A stretch of 7,584 bases of DNA from Euryarchaeota archaeon UBA52 (GCA_002505455.1 DAVB01000024.1:1-7584); one strand, 5' to 3'; numbered from the stretch's first letter, positions 1-5,664 are shown. The notes: generated by a model from the sequence alone, not told the origin. Translations and numbers: made by a program.

Positions 1-1
1 C

Positions 2-565
2 GATGGATTAGACTGTAGAGTCATCCTCCAAGCACCTGGTGTGGAGGACAGGGTGCATATTGTTGACATTTCTGACAATTTCGCGCCCGAACCCCTTATC
101 GAAAGACCAGGATCGCTTGAAGATGGCATAGAGGTTAGCGTGAGGCTCACTTGCTCATTTCCTTGGGACGGAGACTCAGATTCTTCAGATGATGTCTCGA
201 GAGTTATCCTCACCGGGGCAGCGGGAACAGATACCCGATCAGAGGACTTCAGGACAGGCGCCATATCAGCAGTCCTCGTTATAGTTCTCGGAGGCGTGAT
301 TATCGCAGGTAGACGTTCGAGGGCTCAGCAAAGAGAGCTTGAGGAGATGGCAAAAAGAATCCTGGAAGAAAGAGCTGCACGTAGGAAACCTGCGAGAGAT
401 GTCGATAACCCTGTGCCATCAAGAATAGCGGAAGTTGCTGAGGAGGATGTGTCGCCCGATTCGGAGAGTGTCATAGAGCACAAGGTGGATGAGATGTCTA
501 CTGGCAATGATCCGGATGATGACCTTGATGAGTTCGAAAGACGGCTTAATCGATTAGGTCGATGA
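2..565 (+). CDS. C-terminal part of a single-pass membrane protein with a charged cytoplasmic tail (5' end outside window)
   Basis: This frame is open from base 2 with no stop before it, so the gene almost certainly begins upstream; the first internal start-like codon (GTG at 41) is probably not the true start. The visible 187 residues begin with about 85 residues of polar, acidic, probably extracytoplasmic sequence. A hydrophobic stretch at 260-310 (AISAVLVIVLGGVIIAG) follows and reads as one transmembrane helix. It is followed at once by a basic stop-transfer segment (RRSRAQQR), a Glu/Arg-rich likely coiled coil (ELEEMAKRILEERAARRK) and an acidic tail ending in DDDLDEFERRLNRLGR. This is a type I topology with a short cytoplasmic tail. 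The stop codon TGA (563-565) overlaps the ribosome binding site of the next gene, so the two are probably co-transcribed. The family was not recognised, because the N-terminal domain that would identify it lies outside the window. Confidence 0.8.
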   Translation, partial: DGLDCRVILQAPGVEDRVHIVDISDNFAPEPLIERPGSLEDGIEVSVRLTCSFPWDGDSDSSDDVSRVILTGAAGTDTRSEDFRTGAISAVLVIVLGGVIIAGRRSRAQQRELEEMAKRILEERAARRKPARDVDNPVPSRIAEVAEEDVSPDSESVIEHKVDEMSTGNDPDDDLDEFERRLNRLGR

Positions 566-569
566 GGGA
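564..569 (+). promoter_or_regulatory. Shine-Dalgarno site of the 208-aa gene
   Basis: GAGGGA lies 6 nt before the ATG at 576 and overlaps the TGA stop of the upstream membrane-protein gene. This supports the start choice and suggests translational coupling. Confidence 0.7.
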
Positions 570-575
570 TTTACG

Positions 576-1202
576 ATGGGCAAGTACATACCGACCTCTG
601 GATTCCACACTCTCGATCCTATTCGCAATGACCCTGAACAGGTTATAGATGCGATTCTTGCGTCTGTGGCAGGCGACCACGGGGACCTCAAGAAGGTCGC
701 ACCAGGAGTGCCAGAGATAGAGAGGTTGGTTGAAGGGGTGCCATCCGATATAGACAAGGCTACCCTACTCTTCCTCTCATGTATCGACTGGGGAACGAGC
801 AGGGGCTCTGCTACTGATTCGTTAGACGGCGGCAAAGGATCCGAGGAAAAGTTAGGCAGGTGGCCTACCGAAGATGGCAATGCAATAGCATATCTGGTCG
901 AATATAGCACTTCTAAGAAAAACACTCTGCACGAGCTGCTTGCAAAGCTCACATTAGGTCTGAATCCGGATTTTCTTGGCGAAGATGGTTTCGATAGGGG
1001 AAATATGGGTCTAGAGTTGTTGGGATGGGTGACTGCTGATGAAGTGAAAGAGCTTCGAAGGGAGATAACGCGCGGAACCTGGACTGTCAAGGCGGATGAG
1101 CCGTTTGATGGAGGCGTACAAGATGGTTTCAGGCACCTATCAGCCATACTCAACGGAGCAGAAAAACGAGGTCTTGGCCTCTTAATGAGGCGTCATTCCT
1201 AG
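576..1202 (+). CDS. Hypothetical soluble protein, 208 aa
   Basis: The ATG at 576 is preceded by GAGGGA at 6-nt spacing and lies 10 nt after the stop of the upstream membrane-protein gene, so the two look like an operon. The protein is acidic and soluble, with no signal peptide or transmembrane segment. Visible features are a predicted helical stretch near residues 30-70 (IERLVEGVPSDIDKATLLFL), a glycine/acidic loop around 75-95 (GTSRGSATDSLDGGKGSEE), a second helical block at about 105-130 (IAYLVEYSTSKKNTLHELLA) and a C-terminal helix ending GAEKRGLGLLMRRHS. No catalytic motif or known fold is recognisable to me. It could be an orphan of its lineage or a diverged small domain. The stop codon is shared with convergent purC through a CTAG palindrome. 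A 199-codon open frame on the opposite strand across this gene has no family features and I treat it as a shadow. The gene is probably real; its function is unknown. Confidence 0.8.
   Translation: MGKYIPTSGFHTLDPIRNDPEQVIDAILASVAGDHGDLKKVAPGVPEIERLVEGVPSDIDKATLLFLSCIDWGTSRGSATDSLDGGKGSEEKLGRWPTEDGNAIAYLVEYSTSKKNTLHELLAKLTLGLNPDFLGEDGFDRGNMGLELLGWVTADEVKELRREITRGTWTVKADEPFDGGVQDGFRHLSAILNGAEKRGLGLLMRRHS
1199..1202. other. Shared CTAG: stop codons of two convergent genes
   Basis: The palindrome CTAG gives TAG to the plus-strand 208-aa gene (1200-1202) and TAG to minus-strand purC (read from 1201 to 1199). The genes therefore meet tail to tail with a 4-nt overlap, leaving no room for a separate terminator between them. 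Confidence 0.85.
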
Positions 1203-2110
1203 AATGTCTGACCTGTCAAACGCTCAAACATTGATGCATACAAAACTGCGGTCTCGTCGATGACTGACTGCGGCAGCGGAGGGATGGGCGGTTCATCGGA
1301 TCCTGCATCTCGTGCTACTTTCAGCTCGGCATGATGCCCGGTTGAAATGTAATGTTGCCGTACTGCTTCTTTGGAGAGTTGGACTATTTGGCCTTCTTCA
1401 AGGGCTTCTGAATCCCACCACCTGTCTTCATCCAGAGTTCCGAACGAGTCGACAAGAACTGGAACTCTTCCTGGCCCTAAAGCGAACTCTTTCTTGCCAT
1501 CAACATGAATCAGCCCCCTCTTCCCAACCTCTTCTTGGATGAGATTGTCGATCTCGAGTACGATTCTAAGAATATCATCTAATTCCTCCGGATGTAGGTT
1601 AGATATTTCCAACGCCTCTTCTCTCTCCAAATTTCGATCAAATGCTTCGAACTTCGTAGAGACCTCTAGAAAAGGTTCTGGGAGCTTGACTCCCTCGTGT
1701 ACTTGAGAAGAGTTTTCGAATCCCAATTGCTCAGGCGACAGGTCTCCCCGCTTGAATCTCCTCCACGCTGTGCCCGCCAGGTAATGGCGGCAGATTACCT
1801 CCAAAGGTACAAACACATTTTCCCTACTCTTGTCGATAGCGCCCGGTTCCCTGACTACATCGAATCGTCTTGCTATTAGCCTATCAGGAGCACTCATCCT
1901 AATCACGTGCGTATCGCATATGCCTCTCTTGTTTACCAAATCGAACCAATGACACGAGGTTCTGTTGAGTGACTCTCCCTTTCTTGGGATTAGGCTTGGT
2001 ATGATCTGGTCGAACACCGATATCTGATCAGTGTATCGAAACTCGATCAAATCCGGGTCGTCTGTCGACCAAACTTGCTTTACCTTTCCATGGTACAACA
2101 TCTCTGACAT
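1199..2110 (-). CDS. purC: Phosphoribosylaminoimidazole-succinocarboxamide (SAICAR) synthase
   Basis: PurC joins CAIR and L-aspartate using ATP to make SAICAR in de novo purine synthesis in the cytosol. The N-terminus carries the family's nucleotide-binding strand pair (YHGKVKQVW, then TDQISVFDQIIP). The CAIR-binding block is seen as VPLEVICRHYLAGTAWRRF, and the C-terminal signature as GLIHVDGKKEF and VPVLVDSFGTLDEDRWW. At about 303 residues it is the long form typical of many bacteria and of eukaryotic enzymes, not the roughly 240-residue form common in other archaea. In the last signature the usual Asp-Glu pair reads Asp-Ser and the usual Pro reads Leu. I chose the ATG at 2110, which leaves the usual short lead before YHGK and has AGGGG 9 nt upstream. 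An in-frame ATG at 2143 would add 11 non-conserved residues. The gene follows gdhA on the same strand and converges on the 208-aa gene. The family assignment is firm. Confidence 0.95.
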   Translation of the reverse strand: MSEMLYHGKVKQVWSTDDPDLIEFRYTDQISVFDQIIPSLIPRKGESLNRTSCHWFDLVNKRGICDTHVIRMSAPDRLIARRFDVVREPGAIDKSRENVFVPLEVICRHYLAGTAWRRFKRGDLSPEQLGFENSSQVHEGVKLPEPFLEVSTKFEAFDRNLEREEALEISNLHPEELDDILRIVLEIDNLIQEEVGKRGLIHVDGKKEFALGPGRVPVLVDSFGTLDEDRWWDSEALEEGQIVQLSKEAVRQHYISTGHHAELKVARDAGSDEPPIPPLPQSVIDETAVLYASMFERLTGQTF

Positions 2111-2193
2111 GGGCGTTGGCCCCTGTGGAAGGCGAATGAACATTGCCGGTATTTCGCAACGATACTCCGCCGGTCAAATCAGAGTTTTCCCAA

Positions 2194-3546
2194 TCAGATT
2201 AGTCCTTGGGCTTCCATTGCCTCCGCAACTTTGAGGAAGCCGGCGATATTTGCTCCAGCGACGTAGTTGCCTTCCATACCGTACTTTGCCGCTGTATCTG
2301 AAGCATTTCTATGGATGTTGACCATTATCTCCTCAAGTCTTCGGTCTACTTCTTCTCTGGTCCAGTTCAACCTTAGGCTATTCTGGCTCATCTCGAGTCC
2401 GGAGGTGGCCACCCCCCCCGCATTGGAGGCCTTCCCGGGTGCAAATAGCAGGCCATTCTTGTGGAAGCACTCAACAGCCTCAGGCGTACAAGGCATGTTA
2501 GCGCCTTCTGCTACAGCAATGCAACCATTGTCTACGAGCATCTTGGCTTCTTCCCCATTGATTTCATTCTGAGTAGCGCATGGTAGCGCAATGTCTACAT
2601 CGATACCCCATAGGCCGTTTAGATTAGGCTCGGGCTTCGATTCTGTATATTCGCAGCCGAAATGGTCTGCATACTCCTTGATTCGGCCTCTTCTAACGTT
2701 CTTGAGATCCATGACCCATGCAAGCTTCTCCCTATCTATCCCGTCAGAGTCATGTATGAATCCAGAGCTGTCAGAAAGTGTGACTGGCTTTCCACCCAAG
2801 TCCAGAACCTTCTCAACTGCAAACTGGGCAACATTTCCAGAGCCAGATACTGCTACCTTTGCACCTTCGAAAGACTTGCCTCGTGTTGCGAGCATCTCTC
2901 TTGCGAAGTAGACTGTACCGTACCCAGTGGCTTCGGGCCGTATCAGGGAGCCGCCGTATGACAGGCCCTTCCCAGTAAATACCCCTGTGAACTCGTTGGC
3001 CAGTTTTCGGTACATTCCGAAAAGGAATCCGATTTCCCTTCCCCCTACGCCTATGTCTCCTGCTGGGACGTCGAGATTCGCGCCTATGTGTCTCCAAAGC
3101 TCCATCATGAAGGATTGACAGAATCTTCTTACTTCGCTGTCTGACCTTCCTTTTGGATTGAAGTCTGAGCCACCTTTTCCGCCACCCATTGGTAGGCCTG
3201 TCAGACTGTTCTTGAACACTTGCTCGAATGCAAGAAACTTGAGTATGGATTGATTCACACTTGGATGGAATCTAAGGCCGCCCTTGTACGGCCCTATAGC
3301 CCCATTCATCTGGATTCTAAAACCCCTGTTCACATGCAAATTTCCTTCATCATCGTACCAGGGCACCCTGAACTGAATTATTCTCTCAGGTTCAACAATC
3401 GACTTGACTACCGGGAGATAATCAGGATGTGCCTCGATTACTGGGCCGAGGCTATCAAGCACCTCCTCCACAGCCTGATGAAACTCAGGTTGATTCGGGT
3501 CTCTCGCGATTACGCCGTCATAAACTTCCTTCATTTTCGAATGCAT
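2194..3546 (-). CDS. gdhA: NADP-type glutamate dehydrogenase, bacterial hexameric class
   Basis: GdhA reductively aminates 2-oxoglutarate with ammonium and NADPH to make glutamate, the entry of nitrogen into amino acids. The 450-residue length matches the E. coli-type enzyme. The substrate site is clear: PYKGG (Lys88), FKNSLTG (Lys112) and the active-site signature LPMGGGKGGSDFNP with catalytic Lys124. DIGVGGREIGF follows, with the catalytic Asp164. The Rossmann domain begins near residue 230 with VAVSGSGNVAQFAVEK. Its second strand ends in SDSSG rather than an acidic NAD-type residue, which favours NADP, as in E. coli GdhA. I chose the ATG at 3546 because AGG lies 8 nt upstream; a TTG at 3552 would add only two residues. 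The gene lies 100 bp after the HD gene and about 84 bp before purC, all on the minus strand, so co-transcription is possible. Presence of this bacterial class in an archaeal setting suggests ancient gene transfer. The identification is very firm. Confidence 0.98.
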   Translation of the reverse strand: MHSKMKEVYDGVIARDPNQPEFHQAVEEVLDSLGPVIEAHPDYLPVVKSIVEPERIIQFRVPWYDDEGNLHVNRGFRIQMNGAIGPYKGGLRFHPSVNQSILKFLAFEQVFKNSLTGLPMGGGKGGSDFNPKGRSDSEVRRFCQSFMMELWRHIGANLDVPAGDIGVGGREIGFLFGMYRKLANEFTGVFTGKGLSYGGSLIRPEATGYGTVYFAREMLATRGKSFEGAKVAVSGSGNVAQFAVEKVLDLGGKPVTLSDSSGFIHDSDGIDREKLAWVMDLKNVRRGRIKEYADHFGCEYTESKPEPNLNGLWGIDVDIALPCATQNEINGEEAKMLVDNGCIAVAEGANMPCTPEAVECFHKNGLLFAPGKASNAGGVATSGLEMSQNSLRLNWTREEVDRRLEEIMVNIHRNASDTAAKYGMEGNYVAGANIAGFLKVAEAMEAQGLI

Positions 3547-3553
3547 CTTCAAA

Positions 3554-3560
3554 ACCTGCT
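3554..3560 (-). promoter_or_regulatory. Probable Shine-Dalgarno site of gdhA
   Basis: On the minus strand AGCAGGT ends 7 nt before the ATG at 3546. The distance fits that ATG better than the TTG at 3552, so it helps to decide the start. Confidence 0.5.
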
Positions 3561-3646
3561 GTTGAAAGGTTCCTGATTTCGGGACCTACGCTGTCGCGGA
3601 CCGTTAGACCCTTTTTGAATAGTCCTCATGGATAGTGCGAGAATAA

Positions 3647-4987
3647 TCATGTCATCAGATGCAAATCAACTAATTCAGAGACTCTGGATTCGTGTCCGGG
3701 AACAGTCATGACGTAGGCTGCTGCTTGGCTGACCTGCCGACGCTTCAGAGCGTCTGCTATAGGAGTATGATCCTTCAACCATCTAGTACGGCCATCGTCC
3801 CCTAGAACACGTATATCCACTTGGCTCATTCTTGGCTCGGATAAGAGTAGTTTCACACTGGGAACATCAATTGCGACATATCCCGGTTCCAATCCTGCCC
3901 TTGAGGCGATATCATCTTCAACGGATCGACGATGATTCGTATCTGTTGCTATCTTCACTAGGCTGTTTATTTGTTCATTGCTCAAGTCATCCCGCCTGTA
4001 TGTTGATGCTACCTTAAACAATCTACGATACTTAAGCCGGGTCAAGATATCTCTCGCATAGCCTCCTGCTGCATCGAGATCCGCCCATATCTCAGAGTCA
4101 ACCTTCCTCTGCATCTCTTCTGCTCCAGGAAGTGAGTCTTCGCTGCGTTCAACTGCTCTCGAGAGCATTACCTCTGTAACTCTAGTCACCCTGTGGAAGT
4201 AGACTGCGCTATACATCAGTCCACGGGCCATCAACATCCCCTCTAATGCAGCTAATCCCCCTTCGTCGACTGCAACATTTCCTCCGCTCCTTCTCAATGA
4301 CCTGATCAACCTTCTATGGTCTATGGACCCATGTCGGACCCCTGTAAAATGAGCATCCCTGAGTAGGTAATCGATCTGATCGCAATCTACGGGACCGTGG
4401 ACCATATTTGCAAGTGTGACATCCTCCGAAACAAATTCCGAACTACCTTCATTCCAGTCGAATAGGCTTCTTTCCGTGCCTGATGCGTTGGGCCCCCGGA
4501 TTAAACTGGAGACTTCCTTGGGATCCATGTCATATCGCTCGAGGATTTCAGGTATGGATGGTCGAGGACTTACTGAATGTCTTTCTGAGGGCGTGACAAC
4601 ATCGTACGATCCGGTGATTATCCCCTCTGTTATGCTCATGTGGTCCTTCCCGCCCCTGCTATGCAGAATGTGCTCTAGAGTGTGGGAGTAGGGGCCATGG
4701 CCAACATCATGCAGCATGCCAGCAACTTGGACTATCTCTTTCTCATGCTCATCCAGGCCCATCGATTCAGACATCATTCCGCCCACATGGGAAACGCCTA
4801 GGGAATGCTCGAAACGTGTATGGTGCGCCCCGGGGAATACGAGATGGGCAAGGCCAAGTTGCTTAATGTGGCTGAGTTTGTTTACCTCAGGAGTGGCAAG
4901 GAGTTCTTCCCTCACACCGCCTATGGAGAAATCGCCATGTATGGCGTCGTTGATCACCTTCACGTCAGGGCGTGCGACGTTTGACAC
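3647..4987 (-). CDS. HD-domain phosphohydrolase, SAMHD1/dGTPase-like (COG1078 type)
   Basis: This is a metal-dependent HD-superfamily hydrolase of the group that includes dNTP triphosphohydrolases. N-terminal VINDAIHGDFSI and TPEVNKLSHIKQLG match the usual opening of the family. The metal and active-site residues are in order: H61 in HTRFEHSLGV, H93-D94 in LHDVGHGPYSH (with H97 and H102), H116, and D203 within DCDQIDYLLRD. The equivalent SAMHD1 motif is DVDKWDYFARD, so Tyr207 and Asp211 are kept, while the phosphate-contacting Lys is Gln204 here. The last roughly 180 residues form a helical region and a C-terminal substrate/oligomerisation part without a motif I can name. The start is a GTG at 4987; a stop lies 24 nt upstream in frame and there is no good Shine-Dalgarno site, so a leaderless or short-leader mRNA is likely. 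It is transcribed divergently from the RHH gene across a repeat operator. The substrate (dNTP or another nucleotide) is inferred from the family only. Confidence 0.92.
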   Translation of the reverse strand: MSNVARPDVKVINDAIHGDFSIGGVREELLATPEVNKLSHIKQLGLAHLVFPGAHHTRFEHSLGVSHVGGMMSESMGLDEHEKEIVQVAGMLHDVGHGPYSHTLEHILHSRGGKDHMSITEGIITGSYDVVTPSERHSVSPRPSIPEILERYDMDPKEVSSLIRGPNASGTERSLFDWNEGSSEFVSEDVTLANMVHGPVDCDQIDYLLRDAHFTGVRHGSIDHRRLIRSLRRSGGNVAVDEGGLAALEGMLMARGLMYSAVYFHRVTRVTEVMLSRAVERSEDSLPGAEEMQRKVDSEIWADLDAAGGYARDILTRLKYRRLFKVASTYRRDDLSNEQINSLVKIATDTNHRRSVEDDIASRAGLEPGYVAIDVPSVKLLLSEPRMSQVDIRVLGDDGRTRWLKDHTPIADALKRRQVSQAAAYVMTVPGHESRVSELVDLHLMT

Positions 4988-5011
4988 TTCAATCCAGTCA
5001 TTAAACGGTCA

Positions 5012-5020
5012 GCATATTGT
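5012..5020 (-). promoter_or_regulatory. Candidate TATA element for the HD gene
   Basis: On the minus strand ACAATATGC lies about 25-33 nt before the GTG at 4987, the position expected of an archaeal TATA box if the transcript is leaderless or nearly so. It overlaps the start of the first 11-bp repeat. The match to consensus is weak and the position is the main argument. Confidence 0.35.
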
Positions 5021-5051
5021 TTTACATTTGTATTACAATTGTGATACATTC
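5019..5051. repeat. Three tandem 11-bp repeats, likely RHH operator
   Basis: Three consecutive 11-mers read GTTTTACATTT (5019-5029), GTATTACAATT (5030-5040) and GTGATACATTC (5041-5051). The core TACA recurs at 5023, 5034 and 5045, exactly 11 bp apart, which puts the copies on one face of the helix. Copies 1 and 2 match at 9 of 11 positions, copies 1 and 3 at 8, copies 2 and 3 at 7. The array sits between the divergent HD and RHH genes and touches the TATA-like elements on both sides. RHH dimers commonly bind such arrays cooperatively, so this is probably the operator for the adjacent RHH protein. The AT-rich composition is a caution. Confidence 0.55.
5029..5048. promoter_or_regulatory. 20-bp near-perfect palindrome within the operator
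   Basis: TGTATTACAATTGTGATACA is an inverted repeat centred on AATT with 9 of 10 arm positions matching (the odd pair is T5034 and G5043). It overlaps the second and third 11-bp repeats and offers the two-fold symmetry expected for a dimeric repressor. Confidence 0.55.
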
Positions 5052-5058
5052 ATATACC
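5049..5058 (+). promoter_or_regulatory. Candidate TATA element for the RHH gene
   Basis: TTCATATACC lies about 30-39 nt before the ATG at 5088, consistent with an archaeal TATA box and a leader of roughly 8 nt. It starts within the end of the third 11-bp repeat, so binding there would block transcription. No clear Shine-Dalgarno site precedes the ATG, in keeping with a very short leader. Confidence 0.45.
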
Positions 5059-5087
5059 GGCCGTGGTTCTGACGGAATACGACTGGC

Positions 5088-5453
5088 ATGCCTGCTCCGA
5101 CCGCTCTCATCTCAATCAGACTCTCTGAAGAGCAGATTATGAGTCTCGATCAGAGAGTCGGAACAGATGGTTTCAGAAACAGATCGGATGTTGTTCGTGA
5201 GTCAGTTCGCCGGTTTCTCACTACGACAGATATCTCCTCGCATACGGTTGAGTTGAAGATAGGAGCAGATTTGTCCAGAACTCTAAATCGATTCTGTGCA
5301 CTTAGAGGCGAGGATCTTGCGAGTGTCCTCCAATCGGGAGCCAGAATGTACATGCAAAAGGAGATTGCAGCGTCTAATGATCTCGACAGAGCCATAGAAG
5401 CACGTGTCGAAGACGTTGCAAATCGTCAGGATGATGATTCACTAACGCCATGA
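5088..5453 (+). CDS. Ribbon-helix-helix transcriptional regulator with two tandem RHH-like domains
   Basis: This 121-residue protein begins with a classic RHH (MetJ/Arc/CopG) domain: strand ALISIRLS (residues 6-13), helix A EEQIMSLDQRVG, and helix B RNRSDVVRESVRRFL (30-44). RHH proteins dimerise so that the paired strands insert in the DNA major groove. A second copy of the same plan follows: strand TVELKIG (53-59), helix A ADLSRTLNRFCALRG (60-74) and helix B EDLASVLQSGARMYMQKEI (75-93), then an acidic tail. This could be a fused pseudo-dimer or a DNA-binding domain plus an RHH-like oligomerisation domain. No NikR-type metal-binding ACT domain is seen. It faces the HD gene across a repeat operator, so autoregulation and control of the HD gene are likely. 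The ATG at 5088 leaves the usual short N-terminal arm. The first domain is secure; the second is inferred from pattern only. Confidence 0.85.
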   Translation: MPAPTALISIRLSEEQIMSLDQRVGTDGFRNRSDVVRESVRRFLTTTDISSHTVELKIGADLSRTLNRFCALRGEDLASVLQSGARMYMQKEIAASNDLDRAIEARVEDVANRQDDDSLTP

Positions 5454-5457
5454 GGTG
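5452..5457 (+). promoter_or_regulatory. Shine-Dalgarno-like site before the 55-aa ORF
   Basis: GAGGTG overlaps the RHH stop codon (5451-5453) and lies 6 nt before the ATG at 5464. The stop/SD arrangement is the same as at the junction of the first two genes in the window (TGAGG followed by ATG). Confidence 0.4.
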
Positions 5458-5463
5458 GAGACA

Positions 5464-5631
5464 ATGAGTGGGGATGGGATGCACTCGGATGTCGTGGGGG
5501 GGCGAGTAAATCGCCCCTCCACACCCTCAAAATGCATGGAGAATCTTGCTCGACGTTCTTTGAGCGACTCTGAACAGCAGAAGTCCAATTCAGGGCCATG
5601 GCGCTCCGTCGATATGAGCAAATATTGTTGA
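5464..5631 (+). CDS. Possible small protein, 55 aa
   Basis: ATG at 5464 to TGA at 5629-5631 encodes a polar, Ser/Arg-rich peptide (starting MSGDGMHSDVVGGRVNRPS, ending VDMSKYC) with no transmembrane segment or known motif. In its favour are a well-spaced GAGGTG that overlaps the RHH stop and the 10-nt gap to that gene, both suggesting translational coupling. Against it are the lack of any recognised family, the low-complexity composition and a strong hairpin within its first 20 codons. It may instead be a short leader ORF or chance. I do not assign a function. Confidence 0.35.
   Translation: MSGDGMHSDVVGGRVNRPSTPSKCMENLARRSLSDSEQQKSNSGPWRSVDMSKYC
5494..5522 (+). other. Strong G-rich hairpin, 12-bp stem with 5-nt loop
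   Basis: GTGGGGGGGCGA (5494-5505) and TCGCCCCTCCAC (5511-5522) pair over 12 positions, 11 Watson-Crick and one G-U, around the loop GTAAA. It is not followed by a T-run, so it does not look like an intrinsic terminator. It lies 41 nt after the RHH stop, inside the possible 55-aa ORF, and could affect mRNA stability, act as a leader element or separate RHH from helicase expression. Confidence 0.6.
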
Positions 5632-5664
5632 TTGGATGTTCGCCAAGAAAGCCAATCTTCTTGG
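5630..5664 (+). other. Overlapping short stems in the helicase leader
   Basis: CCAAGAA (5643-5649) pairs perfectly with TTCTTGG (5658-5664) around an 8-nt loop. The CCAATC in that loop (5652-5657) is also the exact complement of GATTGG (5630-5635). A combined pseudoknot would have no nucleotides in its last loop, so the two are better seen as alternative pairings. The stems are short and may be chance. Beyond this, the rest of 5632-5715 holds nothing I can name except the 8-bp palindrome TCGGCCGA at 5665-5672. Confidence 0.25.

Noticed and set aside
554..1153. A 199-codon open frame on the minus strand opposite the 208-aa gene.
   Set aside because: It is Ser/Pro-rich with no family features, lies wholly opposite a gene with a good ribosome binding site, and is best explained as a codon-bias shadow.
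3547..3646. A promoter in the 100-bp gap between the HD gene and gdhA.
   Set aside because: Only a weak A-rich stretch (TTCAAAAAGG on the minus strand near 3614-3623) is present, too unlike a TATA box to call.
5429..5460. A C/D-box sRNA suggested by GATGATGA near the end of the RHH gene.
   Set aside because: No correctly spaced CTGA D box or internal C'/D' pair was found; the bases encode the Asp-rich tail of the RHH protein.
5494..5522. Reading the G-rich hairpin as an intrinsic terminator.
   Set aside because: No T-run follows the stem, and archaeal termination depends mainly on T-rich tracts.
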